A DNA stretch of 49,306 nucleotides from CAZMCC01 sp964564695 (GCA_964564695.1 CAZMCC010000014.1:1-49306), one strand, 5' to 3'. Positions 9,042-17,477 are shown, counted from the first letter of the stretch. Numbers and translations are program-made. The notes: a model not told the origin generated them from the sequence alone.

Positions 9042-9932
9042 ATGAACTCAGCGATCGACAAAGCCGCCGCCCTCATCGAGGCCCTGCAGTACATCCAGAC
9101 CTTCCGCGACAAGATCGTTGTGGTGAAGGTCGGGGGGTCCGTGCAGGAAGACGACGACCGCATGCGGGCGCTGCTCACCGACGTCTCGTTCATGGCCTCG
9201 GTCGGCATCCGGCCGGTCATCGTGCACGGCGGGGGCAAAGCCATCACCGCCGCCATGGAGAAGGACGGCCTCAAGGCCAACTTCGTCAAGGGCCGCCGCT
9301 ACACCGATCGGCAGACCCTCGAGATCGTCGAGCGCGTCCTCGTCAACGAGATCAACGCCGACCTCGTCCAGTTCCTCAACGACGCCGGCGCGCGGGCCAT
9401 CGGCCTGCACTCCATGGGCTCGTGCGTGATCTTCGGCGAGCGGATGTTCATGGGCGAAGGCAAGGACAAGGCCGACCTGGGCTTCGTCGGCGAGGTCAAC
9501 GAGGTCAACACTGTCCTGATCAACGCCCTGTGCGAGGACGGCTTCATCCCCGTCATCGCCCCGATCGCCGTGTGCAAGTCGAGCGGCCCCGAGGGCGTGT
9601 GGAAGCTCAACTGCAACGCCGACGACGCCGCGGGCAAGATCGCGGCCGCCTTGAAGGCCGAGAAACTCGTGATGATGTCCGACACGCACGGCATCCGCAC
9701 CGACCCGAAAGACCCCGACAGCTACGCGAGCACACTCACCCGGGCCGAGATCGACCGCATGATCGTCTCGGGCGCCATCGGCGAGGGCATGCTCCCCAAG
9801 GTCGACGCCTGCCTCACGGCCCTCGCCGCCGGCGTCCCCAAGGCCCACATCATCGACGGGCGCATCCCGCATTCGGTGCTGCTCGAGATCTACACGGACG
9901 CGGGGATTGGGACGCAGATTGTGCTCAAATAA
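9042..9932 (+). CDS. argB: Acetylglutamate kinase
   Basis: Phosphorylates N-acetyl-L-glutamate in arginine biosynthesis; cytoplasmic. The amino acid kinase fold is clear: VVVKVGGS near the N-terminus, VIVHGGGKAIT, the LNCNADDAAGKIAAAL nucleotide and substrate segment and LVMMSDTHGI. From ATG 9042 the product is 296 residues, the usual family length, and begins MNSAIDKAAALIEAL, which matches the family N-terminus. The frame is open back to GTG 8847, but the extra 65 residues are proline- and arginine-rich and have no place in the family; ATG 8886 is another possibility, so the start is not certain. No other arg genes are adjacent. The stop codon TAA is also the first three bases of a dispersed repeat (9930-9961). 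Confidence 0.9.
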   Translation: MNSAIDKAAALIEALQYIQTFRDKIVVVKVGGSVQEDDDRMRALLTDVSFMASVGIRPVIVHGGGKAITAAMEKDGLKANFVKGRRYTDRQTLEIVERVLVNEINADLVQFLNDAGARAIGLHSMGSCVIFGERMFMGEGKDKADLGFVGEVNEVNTVLINALCEDGFIPVIAPIAVCKSSGPEGVWKLNCNADDAAGKIAAALKAEKLVMMSDTHGIRTDPKDPDSYASTLTRAEIDRMIVSGAIGEGMLPKVDACLTALAAGVPKAHIIDGRIPHSVLLEIYTDAGIGTQIVLK

Positions 9933-9961
9933 GAGCCCCGAGCGCTAGCGACGGGCCAAGG
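9930..9961 (+). repeat. Dispersed TAAGAGCC-type repeat at the argB stop codon
   Basis: Starts with the argB stop: TAAGAGCCCCGAGCGCTAGC, then GACGGGCCAAGG. Related copies are at 14035-14126, 37669-37773 (both as facing pairs) and 39224-39255. It contains GCCC and GGGC flanks able to pair. Confidence 0.8.
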
Positions 9962-9977
9962 TTGCGTCGCCGCGCCG

Positions 9978-10373
9978 ATGACTCGCCAGCCGTCAAGACC
10001 GATCTCCGCGATGCGCCAAGCGTGGGCGCACCCCCGCTACGCCGGGACGGCAGCTCGCTGGTTCTGGCGACTCTTCGTGCGGTTCATCGCCGCCTCGGCC
10101 GTGTGGCCATTTGTCGCGTTCTTCATGCTCGACCAGCACGGCGACGCATGGATGCTCCTCATCGCCCCCGAAGTCGTGCTCCTGCTCGGGATTGCCGTGC
10201 GCCTGATCTACCGAACCCGCGTGCAGCGCGAAGTCCTCAAGCACCGCGATCCGATCTGCCCGGGGTGTGGATACCGGGTTCAAGACCTGCCCGCGTGCCC
10301 CGAGTGCGGCCTGGCCATGTCTCCGAATGAACGCAAACAAGCATGGCATGACGCCGGGTACACCCTTCCGTGA
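9978..10373 (+). CDS. Small membrane protein with C-terminal zinc ribbon
   Basis: 131 residues: a basic N-terminus, two hydrophobic helices (FIAASAVWPFVAFFML and WMLLIAPEVVLLLGIAVRLI) and a C-terminal ribbon CPGCGYRVQDLPACPECG whose four cysteines would bind one zinc. Function unknown. A protein of the same plan is encoded at 39329-39805; both genes lie directly downstream of a TAAGAGCC-type repeat. Several ATG codons occur near the N-terminus (9978, 10011), so the first residues are uncertain. It converges with the phosphatase gene on the other strand with a gap of only 18 bases. Confidence 0.75.
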   Translation: MTRQPSRPISAMRQAWAHPRYAGTAARWFWRLFVRFIAASAVWPFVAFFMLDQHGDAWMLLIAPEVVLLLGIAVRLIYRTRVQREVLKHRDPICPGCGYRVQDLPACPECGLAMSPNERKQAWHDAGYTLP

Positions 10374-10391
10374 TGCGGGTCGCAAGCCGCC

Positions 10392-12446
10392 TCACACCCC
10401 TGCCCCCACAAACTTCACCACCACAAACGTCACATCATCCGCCGGCGTCTCAAGCCCGCGGAACGCCACGAGGTCGGCTTCGAGGGCCGCGGCGATCTCC
10501 GCCGCCGTGCGGTGGTGATTCGCGCGCATCACCTCCTGCAGCCGCGGCTTGCCGTACTGGGCTTTCTGTTCGTTGAACATCTCCCAGATCCCGTCGGTCC
10601 CGATCACGAGGACGCTGTCGATCGGGAGCGGGTCGCTCGTGTACTCCTCGTACTGCGTGCCCTCGACGATGCCCAGCGGCAGGTCGCCGCCCTCGAGCTC
10701 GCGGAACGACCCCGCATCGGGGCTGAACACGATCGCCGGGTCGTGGCCCGCGCTCGCCCACCGCACCACACGCGTCTCGGCTTCGATCAGCAGCAGCGAG
10801 AGCGTCATGAAGCGGTTGTGCCGGTTGTCCGACGACAACACCTCGTTCGTCCTCGTCATCAGCTCGCACAGGCTGTGCTTCCCCAGCGCGCTGGTGCGCA
10901 GCGCCGCCCGGGCCGTGGCCATCACCAGGGCCGACGGGATGCCGTGGCCGGTGACGTCGCCGACCGCGACCATCAGCGCCGACGGCGTCACCGTCGAGAC
11001 GTTGATGAAGTCGTAGTAGTCCCCGCCCGTCTCGTCGCAGTACTTGCTGCGGCCCGCGATGTCGAGCAGCGGCGAGACCGGATCGCCCGCGGGGAGCAGG
11101 CTCTTCTGCACCTCCATCGCGATCGCGAGCGAGTGGCGCAGGTGCAGCCGCTCTCGCAGGTCCCCGATCATCTGGTTCAGCGTGTCCGACAGATGCCGGA
11201 ACTCACGCCCGCCTTTGAAGTCGGCCTTCGCGTCAAGATCACCCGCGCCGACGCGCTCCATGAACCCGATGAGCGACTGGATCGGGCGCGAGATCCGCCG
11301 CGACATCGCGCCCGCGAGCAGCGCCGCGATTCCCAGGGCCGCGCACGCCGCCGCCAGCGACATCCATCGCGTCCGCCACACGGCCGCCAGAAAGTCCGAC
11401 TGCGGCGCCACGGCCCCCACGACCCACCGCTGCCGATCCCCGATCGGGAACACCGTCGTCGACGCCATGTACCCCACGCCGCCCTCGGTGAACTCGAAGA
11501 ACCGGAACCCGCCCCCCCCACCCCCCGCAACCCCGCCGCCGTCGTCGAGCGACCCCGGCTCGAGGTGCTGGCGGAACGCGTCGACAAGCGAATCGCCGGT
11601 GTCGGCGAGCGTGAGCATCTCGCCGCGTTTGGCCGGCCCCGTGGCTCCCATCGCGTCCTTGTGAGTCGCCCCCGCCCCGCGCCTCTGGTTCGCGTGCGCC
11701 AGCAGCATTTGGTCCGGCGTGAACAGGAACACCCGCGAGTTCTCGCTGATCGACAGGGCCGCCACGAACTGCGACAGGGCGTTGAGGTCGAACTCGACGC
11801 TGAACACGCCGCGGAGCCCGCCCCCCGCCCCCTCCACGCCCTCAGCACGCTTCACCGGCACCACGCACGAGATCCCCGGCACGCCCTCACTGAAAAACAT
11901 GTACGGCGGCGTCCACGCCAGCTCCCCCCGCTCCTTCGCGAGCAGATAGAACGGCCGCCCGCGCGGGTCATACGCCCGATCGTCCCCCTCGTGCACGACC
12001 GTCCACTTCCCATCCCCGCCCACGGCGTACTCGACGATGTGTGTCTTGCCGTCGTCGGCGATCCGCCGCCGCTCGACGTGCAGCGCCCCGTCGTGCATCC
12101 GCGTCGCGCCCGTGTACCGCCCCGACTCGTCGGCGTACAGCACCCGCGTCATCCCCGCGTTGCCCTTGAGGAACGCGAGCAGCTGCGGCGCGAGCTTCTC
12201 GGGGTCGTCGAGCGCCAGCCCGTGGTCCGCGAGTTGCCCGAGCGACTCGGCGATCGGGGCCGCCCGCAACACGAACGCCCGCGTCTGCGTCACGGCGTGC
12301 CCGCTCACTTCGCGGAACACCGAGTTGACCAGCAGCCGTGTGCTCTCGTGGTTCCCCCGGTCCGAGACCACGATCACGAGCGCCCCGGTCAGCAGCACCA
12401 GGGCGCACGTGCTCAGCAGCAATTTGGTCCGGAAGGTCAGGTCCAC
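10392..12446 (-). CDS. Membrane receptor with HAMP and SpoIIE/RsbU-type PP2C phosphatase domain
   Basis: 684 residues. An N-terminal helix (LLLSTCALVLLTGALVIVV) and a second near residue 340 (AAACAALGIAALLAGAMS) enclose a large extracytoplasmic Cache-like sensor region with a polyglycine stretch. A HAMP domain (RRISRPIQSLIGFMERVGAG) and coiled coil lead to the PP2C domain with VAVGDVTGHGIPSALVMATA and LVIGTDGIWEMFN, the metal-binding aspartates. Such enzymes dephosphorylate anti-sigma antagonists in partner-switching pathways; no such partner is encoded nearby. The start is GTG 12446, chosen because GGAGGG lies just upstream; the frame extends further but there it is glycine/arginine low complexity. 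The tRNA-Ser lies about 100 bases upstream on the same strand. Confidence 0.88.
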   Translation of the reverse strand: MDLTFRTKLLLSTCALVLLTGALVIVVSDRGNHESTRLLVNSVFREVSGHAVTQTRAFVLRAAPIAESLGQLADHGLALDDPEKLAPQLLAFLKGNAGMTRVLYADESGRYTGATRMHDGALHVERRRIADDGKTHIVEYAVGGDGKWTVVHEGDDRAYDPRGRPFYLLAKERGELAWTPPYMFFSEGVPGISCVVPVKRAEGVEGAGGGLRGVFSVEFDLNALSQFVAALSISENSRVFLFTPDQMLLAHANQRRGAGATHKDAMGATGPAKRGEMLTLADTGDSLVDAFRQHLEPGSLDDGGGVAGGGGGGFRFFEFTEGGVGYMASTTVFPIGDRQRWVVGAVAPQSDFLAAVWRTRWMSLAAACAALGIAALLAGAMSRRISRPIQSLIGFMERVGAGDLDAKADFKGGREFRHLSDTLNQMIGDLRERLHLRHSLAIAMEVQKSLLPAGDPVSPLLDIAGRSKYCDETGGDYYDFINVSTVTPSALMVAVGDVTGHGIPSALVMATARAALRTSALGKHSLCELMTRTNEVLSSDNRHNRFMTLSLLLIEAETRVVRWASAGHDPAIVFSPDAGSFRELEGGDLPLGIVEGTQYEEYTSDPLPIDSVLVIGTDGIWEMFNEQKAQYGKPRLQEVMRANHHRTAAEIAAALEADLVAFRGLETPADDVTFVVVKFVGAGV

Positions 12447-12547
12447 GCGTGCGCCCTCCGGCGCCCGATCGCGGCGCTCCCCCCCACCCCCACTCCGCCC
12501 CCCATCACCTCCACGCCCTCCAACCACGTCTCAACGGAAGATCCAAG

Positions 12548-12634
12548 CGGTGGGGGGGAGATTCGAACTCCCGAGACCCTGACGGGTCTACCAGATTTCA
12601 AGTCTGGCGCATTCAACCGCTCTGCCACCCCACC
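12548..12634 (-). tRNA. tRNA-Ser (anticodon UGA)
   Basis: 87 bases. Acceptor arm GGTGGGG (12628-12634) pairs with CCCCACC (12549-12555). The anticodon stem-loop is CCAGACTTGAAATCTGG with anticodon TGA, a long variable arm has the stem GACCC/GGGTC, and the T-arm is GGGAGTTCGAATCTCCC. The discriminator base is G and CCA is not encoded. The long variable arm and anticodon fix the identity as serine. Confidence 0.97.
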
Positions 12635-12711
12635 AGGGTGCACCCCCCCACTCCCAGCCCCCCACCGCTGCCGCCAAGTTTACGACGCGCAGGCGCGCCT
12701 ACAACCCGTGC

Positions 12712-13401
12712 ATGGCCGAAGGCTCTGATCCCAAATCCCCGTGCGCCCCCGCGTCGTCCGCCACGCCGTCCGGGCCGGGGGGGGGGCTCGACCTTGCGCC
12801 GATGCCCTTCGGCACGCTCCTCGACAGCGTGGCGGCCAAGACCCCCACGCCGGGTGGCGGGGCCGTCGCGTCCGCCGTCGGAGCCCTCGGGGCGGCCCTG
12901 GGCTCGATGGTCCTGGCGTACTCGGTCGACCGCAAGAGCCTGGCGGAGCACCGCCCGACGCTGCTCGCGGCCGCGGCGGGGCTCGAATCCACCCGCGGGC
13001 GCCTGCTCGCCCTCGCGAGCGACGACGCCGCGGGATACGCCGAGCTGAACGCCCTCATGAAGCTCCCCGAGACCGATCCGGTGCGCACGGCCAAGTGGGC
13101 CGGGGCCGTCGACAAGGCCCTGGGCGCCCCGCTCAAGGCGACGCGCGAGTGCGGCGCGATGCTCGACCTGCTCTCGACGCTCGCGACCATCACGAACCCC
13201 CACCTCAAGAGCGACCTGGCGATCGCGGGCGTGCTCGCCGAGGCCGCGGCCCGGAGCGCGTGGTGGAACGTGGCCGTGAACCTGCCGCTGCTGAGTGACG
13301 GCGCTCGGCGCACGGCGATCGAGAGCGAAGGGGCGGCACTGCTGGCGCGGGCCGCGAGCGTGCGGATCCAGGTCGAACGCGCGTGCGGGGGTGCCCCGTG
13401 A
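12712..13401 (+). CDS. Cyclodeaminase/cyclohydrolase family protein (FTCD C-terminal-like)
   Basis: 229 residues, mostly helical, with the family's diagnostic TPTPGGGAVASAVGALGAAL followed by GSMVLAYSVDRKSL, and later ATITNPHLKSDLAIAG. These proteins resemble the C-terminal domain of formiminotransferase-cyclodeaminase, which converts formimino-tetrahydrofolate to methenyl-tetrahydrofolate with release of ammonia. As a stand-alone protein its substrate is probably a folate, but this is inference. The first 30 residues are low complexity and MPFGTLLDSV may be the real core start. The stop codon overlaps the GTG start of the GNAT gene, so the two are translationally coupled. Confidence 0.88.
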   Translation: MAEGSDPKSPCAPASSATPSGPGGGLDLAPMPFGTLLDSVAAKTPTPGGGAVASAVGALGAALGSMVLAYSVDRKSLAEHRPTLLAAAAGLESTRGRLLALASDDAAGYAELNALMKLPETDPVRTAKWAGAVDKALGAPLKATRECGAMLDLLSTLATITNPHLKSDLAIAGVLAEAAARSAWWNVAVNLPLLSDGARRTAIESEGAALLARAASVRIQVERACGGAP

Positions 13402-13871
13402 GCGCGGGCGATGGGGACGTGCACGTCCGGCGCGCGGGGATCGGCGATCTCGATTCGCTGACGACCCTGTTCGACGGCTACCGGATTTTCTACAAGCAGC
13501 CGAGCGATCCGGCCCGGGCCCGCGAGTTCATGAGGGAGCGGCTGACGCGCGGCGACTCGGCCGTGTTCATCGCGTTTCTGGGCGCCGCCAGCGGCCCCGG
13601 AGCGGGGTTCACGCAGCTCTACCCGAGCTTCACCTCCGTCGGCACGGCCCGCGTCTGGGTCTTCAACGACCTCTACGTCGACCCCGCGCACCGCGGGCGT
13701 CGCGTGGCGGACCGGTTGATGGAAACGGCCGAACGGTTCGCGGCCGACGACGGGGCGCGGTCGGTGTCGCTGCTGACCGCGCACGACAATGCGCCCGCGC
13801 GAAAGCTCTACGAACGCCGTCGGTGGGCGGTGGATGAGCAGTTCGTGCGGTATGTGAAGAAGTTCGGATAA
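13398..13871 (+). CDS. GNAT-family N-acetyltransferase
   Basis: 157 residues. Typical GNAT pattern: HVRRAGIGDLDSLTTLFDGY at the N-terminus, strand 4 WVFNDLYVDPAHRGRRVADR with the R/Q-x-x-G-x-G/A-like acetyl-CoA loop (here RGRRVA), and C-terminal NAPARKLYERRRWA. The acceptor substrate cannot be inferred. The start is GTG 13398 in a GTGA overlap with the upstream cyclodeaminase-family stop; GTG 13383 is the alternative. The stop codon TAA is the first three bases of a repeat (TAAGAGACGCGAGCG). Confidence 0.88.
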   Translation: MSAGDGDVHVRRAGIGDLDSLTTLFDGYRIFYKQPSDPARAREFMRERLTRGDSAVFIAFLGAASGPGAGFTQLYPSFTSVGTARVWVFNDLYVDPAHRGRRVADRLMETAERFAADDGARSVSLLTAHDNAPARKLYERRRWAVDEQFVRYVKKFG

Positions 13872-14460
13872 GAGACGCGAGCGCGAGCGAGTGGAGGGTG
13901 CTCTCCCCCCCCCACCCGGGGACGCCGGACCTGAGTCTTCGAAGGTCCGGGTCTGCTCGGCGGTGGTTGCGTGCCGCCACGGACGGGCGGGAGGCGGATC
14001 GCGCGCGGCGCCGGCACGTGCATATGCGACTCGAATGAGAGCCGGAAGCGGGAGCGGCCGGCCACGGCGATGTCGATTGCGAAACGGACGTCGGCGTGGC
14101 CCGTCGCTGCCGCTCGGGGCTCCTATTCGCCGCGAGGGAGAGGGGGGCGAAGCCCTCCCTCTGGTTGCCGCGGCTGGACGCCGCGGCAACCGGTCTCCCT
14201 CCGCGTTGCGGAGGGAGATCTTGGGAAGCCCCTCGCTGACGCTTGGGGCTCGTGTAGGAACGGGGAGCGGAGGCCCGCCCCCCCACTCGCTTACGCCCCA
14301 AGCTCGTTTCGGAGAGGATCGTTGCGGCGACTCGGCGGATCTCGGCGGGGTGCTTCAGGGGGTCTTGGGAGAGCGCGGTGATGAGCTTGCACAACGCCGT
14401 GAGGGCGTGAAGCCTGGCGTTCGCGGAGGCGATCGAGATGAGGAGTTCGTGGTCGTGCAT
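13663..14460 (-). CDS. Doubtful hypothetical gene whose 3' part is made of repeats
   Basis: From ATG 14460 the first ~55 codons look protein-coding (helical, GC-rich third positions, SANARLHALTALCKLITALS). From about 14310 leftwards the frame runs through repeat-derived sequence (YTSPKRQRGASQDLPP is a translation of the hairpin repeats) and ends antisense to the GNAT gene. A small real gene with a lost or replaced 3' end is the most likely explanation. The region before it has a palindrome overlapping a possible promoter (CTATAG near 14497). Confidence 0.3.
   Translation of the reverse strand: MHDHELLISIASANARLHALTALCKLITALSQDPLKHPAEIRRVAATILSETSLGRKRVGGRASAPRSYTSPKRQRGASQDLPPQRGGRPVAAASSRGNQREGFAPLSLAANRSPERQRRATPTSVSQSTSPWPAAPASGSHSSRICTCRRRARSASRPSVAARNHRRADPDLRRLRSGVPGWGGESTLHSLALASLIRTSSHTARTAHPPPTDGVRRAFARAHCRARSAATPTAPRRRPRTVRPFPSTGPPRDARGARGRRRGR
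13869..13951 (+). repeat. Composite repeat at the GNAT stop codon (copy 1)
   Basis: Begins with the GNAT stop codon as TAAGAGACGCGAGCGCGAGC, has a spacer with ten C, and ends with a hairpin in which CCGGACCT pairs with AGGTCCGG. The same order of parts occurs at 14765-14834 and 39870-39937 on the other strand. Confidence 0.8.
14035..14126. repeat. Facing pair of TAAGAGCC-type repeats
   Basis: TGAGAGCCGGAAGCGGGAGC ... GGCCACGG and its inverted partner CGTGGCCCGTCGCTGCCGCT ... GGGGCTC enclose about 30 bases. Same arrangement as 37669-37773. Confidence 0.75.
14133..14217. repeat. Cluster of three hairpins with TGGAC-loop element
   Basis: GAGGG...CCCTC at 14133-14160; then GGTTGCCGCGGC (14163-14174), loop TGGAC, GCCGCGGCAACC (14180-14191); then CTCCCTCCGC and GCGGAGGGAG (14195-14217). 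The TGGAC-loop hairpin followed by a CTCCGC hairpin recurs at 22221-22275 with different stem bases. Confidence 0.8.
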
Positions 14461-14518
14461 GGGGGCCGGCCCTGGGAGAGGAAAACAGTGGTCCTCTATA
14501 GAGGGGTGCGCGGACGGA

Positions 14519-14532
14519 TTTGTGCGCACAAA
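14519..14532. promoter_or_regulatory. Palindrome TTTGTGCGCACAAA, copy 1
   Basis: Perfect 14-base palindrome, a candidate operator for a dimeric regulator. It lies near CCTCTATAGAGG (14492-14503), a second palindrome that contains a possible -10 box for leftward transcription. Confidence 0.5.
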
Positions 14533-14630
14533 GGCGCTCCGGTTCGGGGGCTCACGATCGGGAAGTGCTTGCGGGGGCGGGAGATAAAAAATCTGAATGT
14601 TGTGCGGGGAGGGGATGAAAGTGGGTCGCT

Positions 14631-14644
14631 TTTGTGCGCACAAA
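14631..14644. promoter_or_regulatory. Palindrome TTTGTGCGCACAAA, copy 2
   Basis: Identical to copy 1; flanks are CGC and CGC. About 112 bases centre to centre from copy 1. Confidence 0.5.
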
Positions 14645-14659
14645 CGCATAGATAGCGCT

Positions 14660-14673
14660 TTTGTGCGCGCAAA
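14660..14673. promoter_or_regulatory. Palindrome TTTGTGCGCGCAAA, copy 3 (one change)
   Basis: Differs from the other two at one base; 29 bases centre to centre from copy 2, close to three helical turns. The 14461-14764 stretch holds no gene that I can support beyond these sites. Confidence 0.45.
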
Positions 14674-14764
14674 GGCGATACTTGGGTCGAGGGTGCTCAA
14701 AGAACACCGAGAACGTCAGAGCCCGTCCTCGGTGGCACGTCGGAGTCGCGTGACGAGACCGAGA

Positions 14765-14834
14765 CCCGGACCTTCGCGGACTCAGGTCCGGCGTCCTGGG
14801 AGAAGCCTCCACTCGCTTGCGCTCGCGTCTCTTA
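14765..14834 (-). repeat. Composite repeat at the murA stop codon (copy 2)
   Basis: Read on the minus strand it begins with the murA stop TAA (14832-14834), continues GAGACGCGAGCGCAAGCGAG and ends with the GGACCT/AGGTCC hairpin at 14765-14796. Confidence 0.8.
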
Positions 14835-16184
14835 TGCCTCCGCGGCCGCGGGGATCGGTTCCTTGTCGCTGGCGCGTTCGATCGTTGCGCCCAGGGCGCG
14901 GAGGCGGTCTTCCATGCGCTCGTAGCCGCGGTCGAGGTGGTAGACGCGGTTCACGACCGTCGTGCCGTGGGCGGCCAGGCCGGCGAGGATGAGGCTCGCG
15001 CTCGCGCGCAGGTCGCTCGCCATCACCGGCGCACCCACGAGCTTGCGGACGCCGCTGACGACCACCGTCGGGCCCTGGCGGGTCAGGTGGGCGCCCATGC
15101 GGCTGAGCTCGGCGCAGTGGAGGAAGCGCTCGGGGTAGATGCGTTCGGTGACGACGCTGTTGCCGTCGGCGAGGCACAGCAGGGCCATGAGCTGGGCCTC
15201 GGTCGGGAAGCCGGGGTGCGGCTGCGTTGTCACGTCGACCGGCTGCATGACGCGCGAGCAGGTGATTCTCGCGGTGACCCGCAGCGGGTCGGGCTGCACG
15301 CCGATGGGGCCGGGCTGCTCGGCGACGAGCACGCCGATGCGCTCGAGGCGGTCGAGGACGGCCAGCATGGCGTCCAACGGGCAGTTGTCGAGGGTGATGT
15401 CGCCGTTGGTCATCGCGGCGGCGCACATGTAGGTGCCGGCCTCGATGCGGTCGGGGATGACGCGGTGCTTGACGGCGCCGAGCGATTCGACGCCCTCGAT
15501 GATGATGCGGGGCGAGCCGGCGCCGGTGATCTTCGCGCCCATGGAGTTGAGCATGCGGGCGAGGTCGACGACCTCGGGCTCGCACGCGGCGGATTCGATG
15601 GTCGTGACGCCGCGGGCCAGGGTGGCGGCGGACATGACGTTGGCGGTGCCGAGGACGGTGGAACCGAAGGGGCCGCCGAGGAAGACGCGGGCGCCCTTGA
15701 GGCGCCCGTCGGCGGGGGTCTTGGCGGTGATGTCGCCCTGGTCGAGGGTGATCTCGGCGCCCAGGGCGGCGAGGCCGCGGAGGTGGAGGTCGACGGGGCG
15801 GTCACCGATCGCGCAGCCGCCGGGCATGGAGACGCGGGCCTGGCCGCGTCGGGCGAGCATGGGGCCCAGAACGCAGATGCCGGCCCGCATGGTCCGGACG
15901 ATGTCGTAGCGGGCGTGGGAGTTGGACTCGTCGGTGGTCTTGAGGCGGAGCAATCCACCGGACGAATGCACCCCCGTGTCCGGGAAGTAGGTCGACTCGC
16001 AGCCGAGCTCGGTGAGGAGGCGCCGGAGGTTGGCGATGTCGGCGAGGTCGGGGACGTCGGCGAGCTCGACGGGCTGGTCGGTGAGCAGGGCCGCGGCCAT
16101 AAGAGGAAGGGCGGCGTTCTTGGAGCCCTTGATGGCGAGGCGGCCGGTGAGGCGGGCGGAGCCCTTGATGATGAAGCGGTCCAT
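14832..16184 (-). CDS. murA: UDP-N-acetylglucosamine 1-carboxyvinyltransferase
   Basis: First committed step of peptidoglycan synthesis: transfers enolpyruvate from PEP to UDP-GlcNAc in the cytoplasm. 450 residues, slightly longer than the usual ~420. Family marks seen: IKGSKNAALPLMAAALLTD near the N-terminus with the catalytic lysine-asparagine pair, RTMRAGICVLGPMLAR, MPGGCAIGDRPVDLHL with the PEP-binding cysteine (about residue 124, the fosfomycin target), IEAGTYMCAAAMT, and C-terminal SDLRASASLILAGLAAHGTT. The cysteine form predicts fosfomycin-sensitive chemistry. It is a single gene; its stop codon is part of a composite repeat. Confidence 0.97.
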   Translation of the reverse strand: MDRFIIKGSARLTGRLAIKGSKNAALPLMAAALLTDQPVELADVPDLADIANLRRLLTELGCESTYFPDTGVHSSGGLLRLKTTDESNSHARYDIVRTMRAGICVLGPMLARRGQARVSMPGGCAIGDRPVDLHLRGLAALGAEITLDQGDITAKTPADGRLKGARVFLGGPFGSTVLGTANVMSAATLARGVTTIESAACEPEVVDLARMLNSMGAKITGAGSPRIIIEGVESLGAVKHRVIPDRIEAGTYMCAAAMTNGDITLDNCPLDAMLAVLDRLERIGVLVAEQPGPIGVQPDPLRVTARITCSRVMQPVDVTTQPHPGFPTEAQLMALLCLADGNSVVTERIYPERFLHCAELSRMGAHLTRQGPTVVVSGVRKLVGAPVMASDLRASASLILAGLAAHGTTVVNRVYHLDRGYERMEDRLRALGATIERASDKEPIPAAAEA

Positions 16185-16506
16185 GGGGTGAGCTCCGGCG
16201 GGGGCGAGAGGGGACGGATCGAGGCTATCGGAAGAGAACGGCGAGAGCGGTTATCGGCGAAGGCGGTGCAGGGTCCGTAGAAGCCGAGGACCATGCCGGG
16301 GCCTGGGGGGCGGGCGCGGAAGGTGCGGGCGTTACACGCGGACCAGATTCAAGGGAGGGCGAAGCGGCGGCGGCTGGGAGGGTTGGCGAGGTCCCGCGGT
16401 GAATCGTATTTCTGAGTCTGGCGGTCGTGGTCGGGCTTGTGCCCGGTCGGGGATCGCCAGGACCGATTCCCGTCGCCCGCCGGGGACACGCAAGGGGACT
16501 TTCATC
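16185..16506. other. Gap between murA and the fibro-slime gene
   Basis: 322 bases between divergent genes. No gene and no convincing promoter pair could be read here. It holds only a short GGGCTTGTGCCC dyad and the AAGGGG ribosome site of the downstream gene at its right end. Confidence 0.4.
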
Positions 16507-17466
16507 ATGCTTCGCACGAATCGTCGCTTCCCCCCCACCGATCGCCTTGCCAAACCCGCCGCCCGGGCGCTGCTCATCACCGCGTTTGCGGGGGTGGCCC
16601 TGGCGCTGTCGAGCGCGGGCACGGCGACGCCGCCCGACCCGTATGGCGACCTGCCCGCGGACATCACGCTCACGGGCGTGATCCGCGACTTCCGCGAGCG
16701 CAACAGCGCGAACGGCCACCAGGACTTCGAGAAGGAGCCCACCCGCGGGTTCGCGCACTACATGATGCAGGCGACCGACGTCCTGGACGAGGACGGCAAG
16801 CCGGTGTTCCGCAACACGGGCAAGAAGGTGACGACCGCGTGGCGCGACTCCCAGGGGCGCAACCGCATCAACACCAAGTCGTACATCGAGTCGCGCTCCG
16901 GCGACGTGAACGGCGCGATGGAGACCCAGGAGGGCGGCTCGATCACCGATTCAAACAAGTTCCGCCAGTGGTTCCGCGACGTGCCGGGCGTGAACATGTC
17001 GGCCCCGCTCGGGCTGCGCCTGGTGCGCCAGCCGGGCACGAACATCTACGTGTTCGACGACCGGACCGACCCCTTCTACGTCCCGCGCAGCGGCTTCTTC
17101 CCGATCAACGGCGAGCTGTTCGGCAACTCCGGCGGCACGCCCGCGGGTCGAAACTTCCACTTCACGTACGAGCTCGACACGCAGTTCGTGTACCGCGAGA
17201 ACCAGGGCCAGATCTTCACCTTCCGCGGCGACGACGACGTGTTCGTCTACATCGACGGCAAGCTCGTCATCGACATCGGCGGCGTGCACTCGGCCGTCGA
17301 GCAGACCATCGACCTCGACCGCCTCGGCTGGCTGGTCAACGGCAACACGTACCAGCTCAAGTTCTTCTTCGCCGAGCGGCACCGCACGCAGTCGAACTTC
17401 CGCATCAGCACGAGCATCACGCTCCAGAACGCGGAGCTGCCCGTGACCGAAGCTCTCTTCGACTAA
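16507..17466 (+). CDS. Secreted fibro-slime domain protein
   Basis: 319 residues. A long, basic signal sequence (RALLITAFAGVALALSSAGT) is followed by a fibro-slime domain: ITLTGVIRDFRERNSANGHQ, DFEKEPTRGF, then a PA14-like core FTFRGDDDVFVYIDGKLVID with GGVHSAVEQTIDLDRLGW and KFFFAERHRTQSNFRI. Such domains are found in extracellular matrix or surface carbohydrate-binding proteins; the ligand here is unknown. Start ATG 16507 is set by AAGGGG about ten bases upstream and by the signal peptide. No sortase or anchoring motif is visible at the C-terminus, which ends shortly after the last strand. Confidence 0.9.
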   Translation: MLRTNRRFPPTDRLAKPAARALLITAFAGVALALSSAGTATPPDPYGDLPADITLTGVIRDFRERNSANGHQDFEKEPTRGFAHYMMQATDVLDEDGKPVFRNTGKKVTTAWRDSQGRNRINTKSYIESRSGDVNGAMETQEGGSITDSNKFRQWFRDVPGVNMSAPLGLRLVRQPGTNIYVFDDRTDPFYVPRSGFFPINGELFGNSGGTPAGRNFHFTYELDTQFVYRENQGQIFTFRGDDDVFVYIDGKLVIDIGGVHSAVEQTIDLDRLGWLVNGNTYQLKFFFAERHRTQSNFRISTSITLQNAELPVTEALFD

Positions 17467-17477
17467 CTCGCGGGACC

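Noticed and set aside
13903..13915. Poly-C tract as assembly error
   Set aside because: Similar C-tracts followed by AC occur throughout the window, so it is a property of the genome rather than a local artefact.
14817..16280. Plus-strand open frame of 487 codons over murA
   Set aside because: Antisense to murA, glycine/valine/aspartate-rich, no family features.
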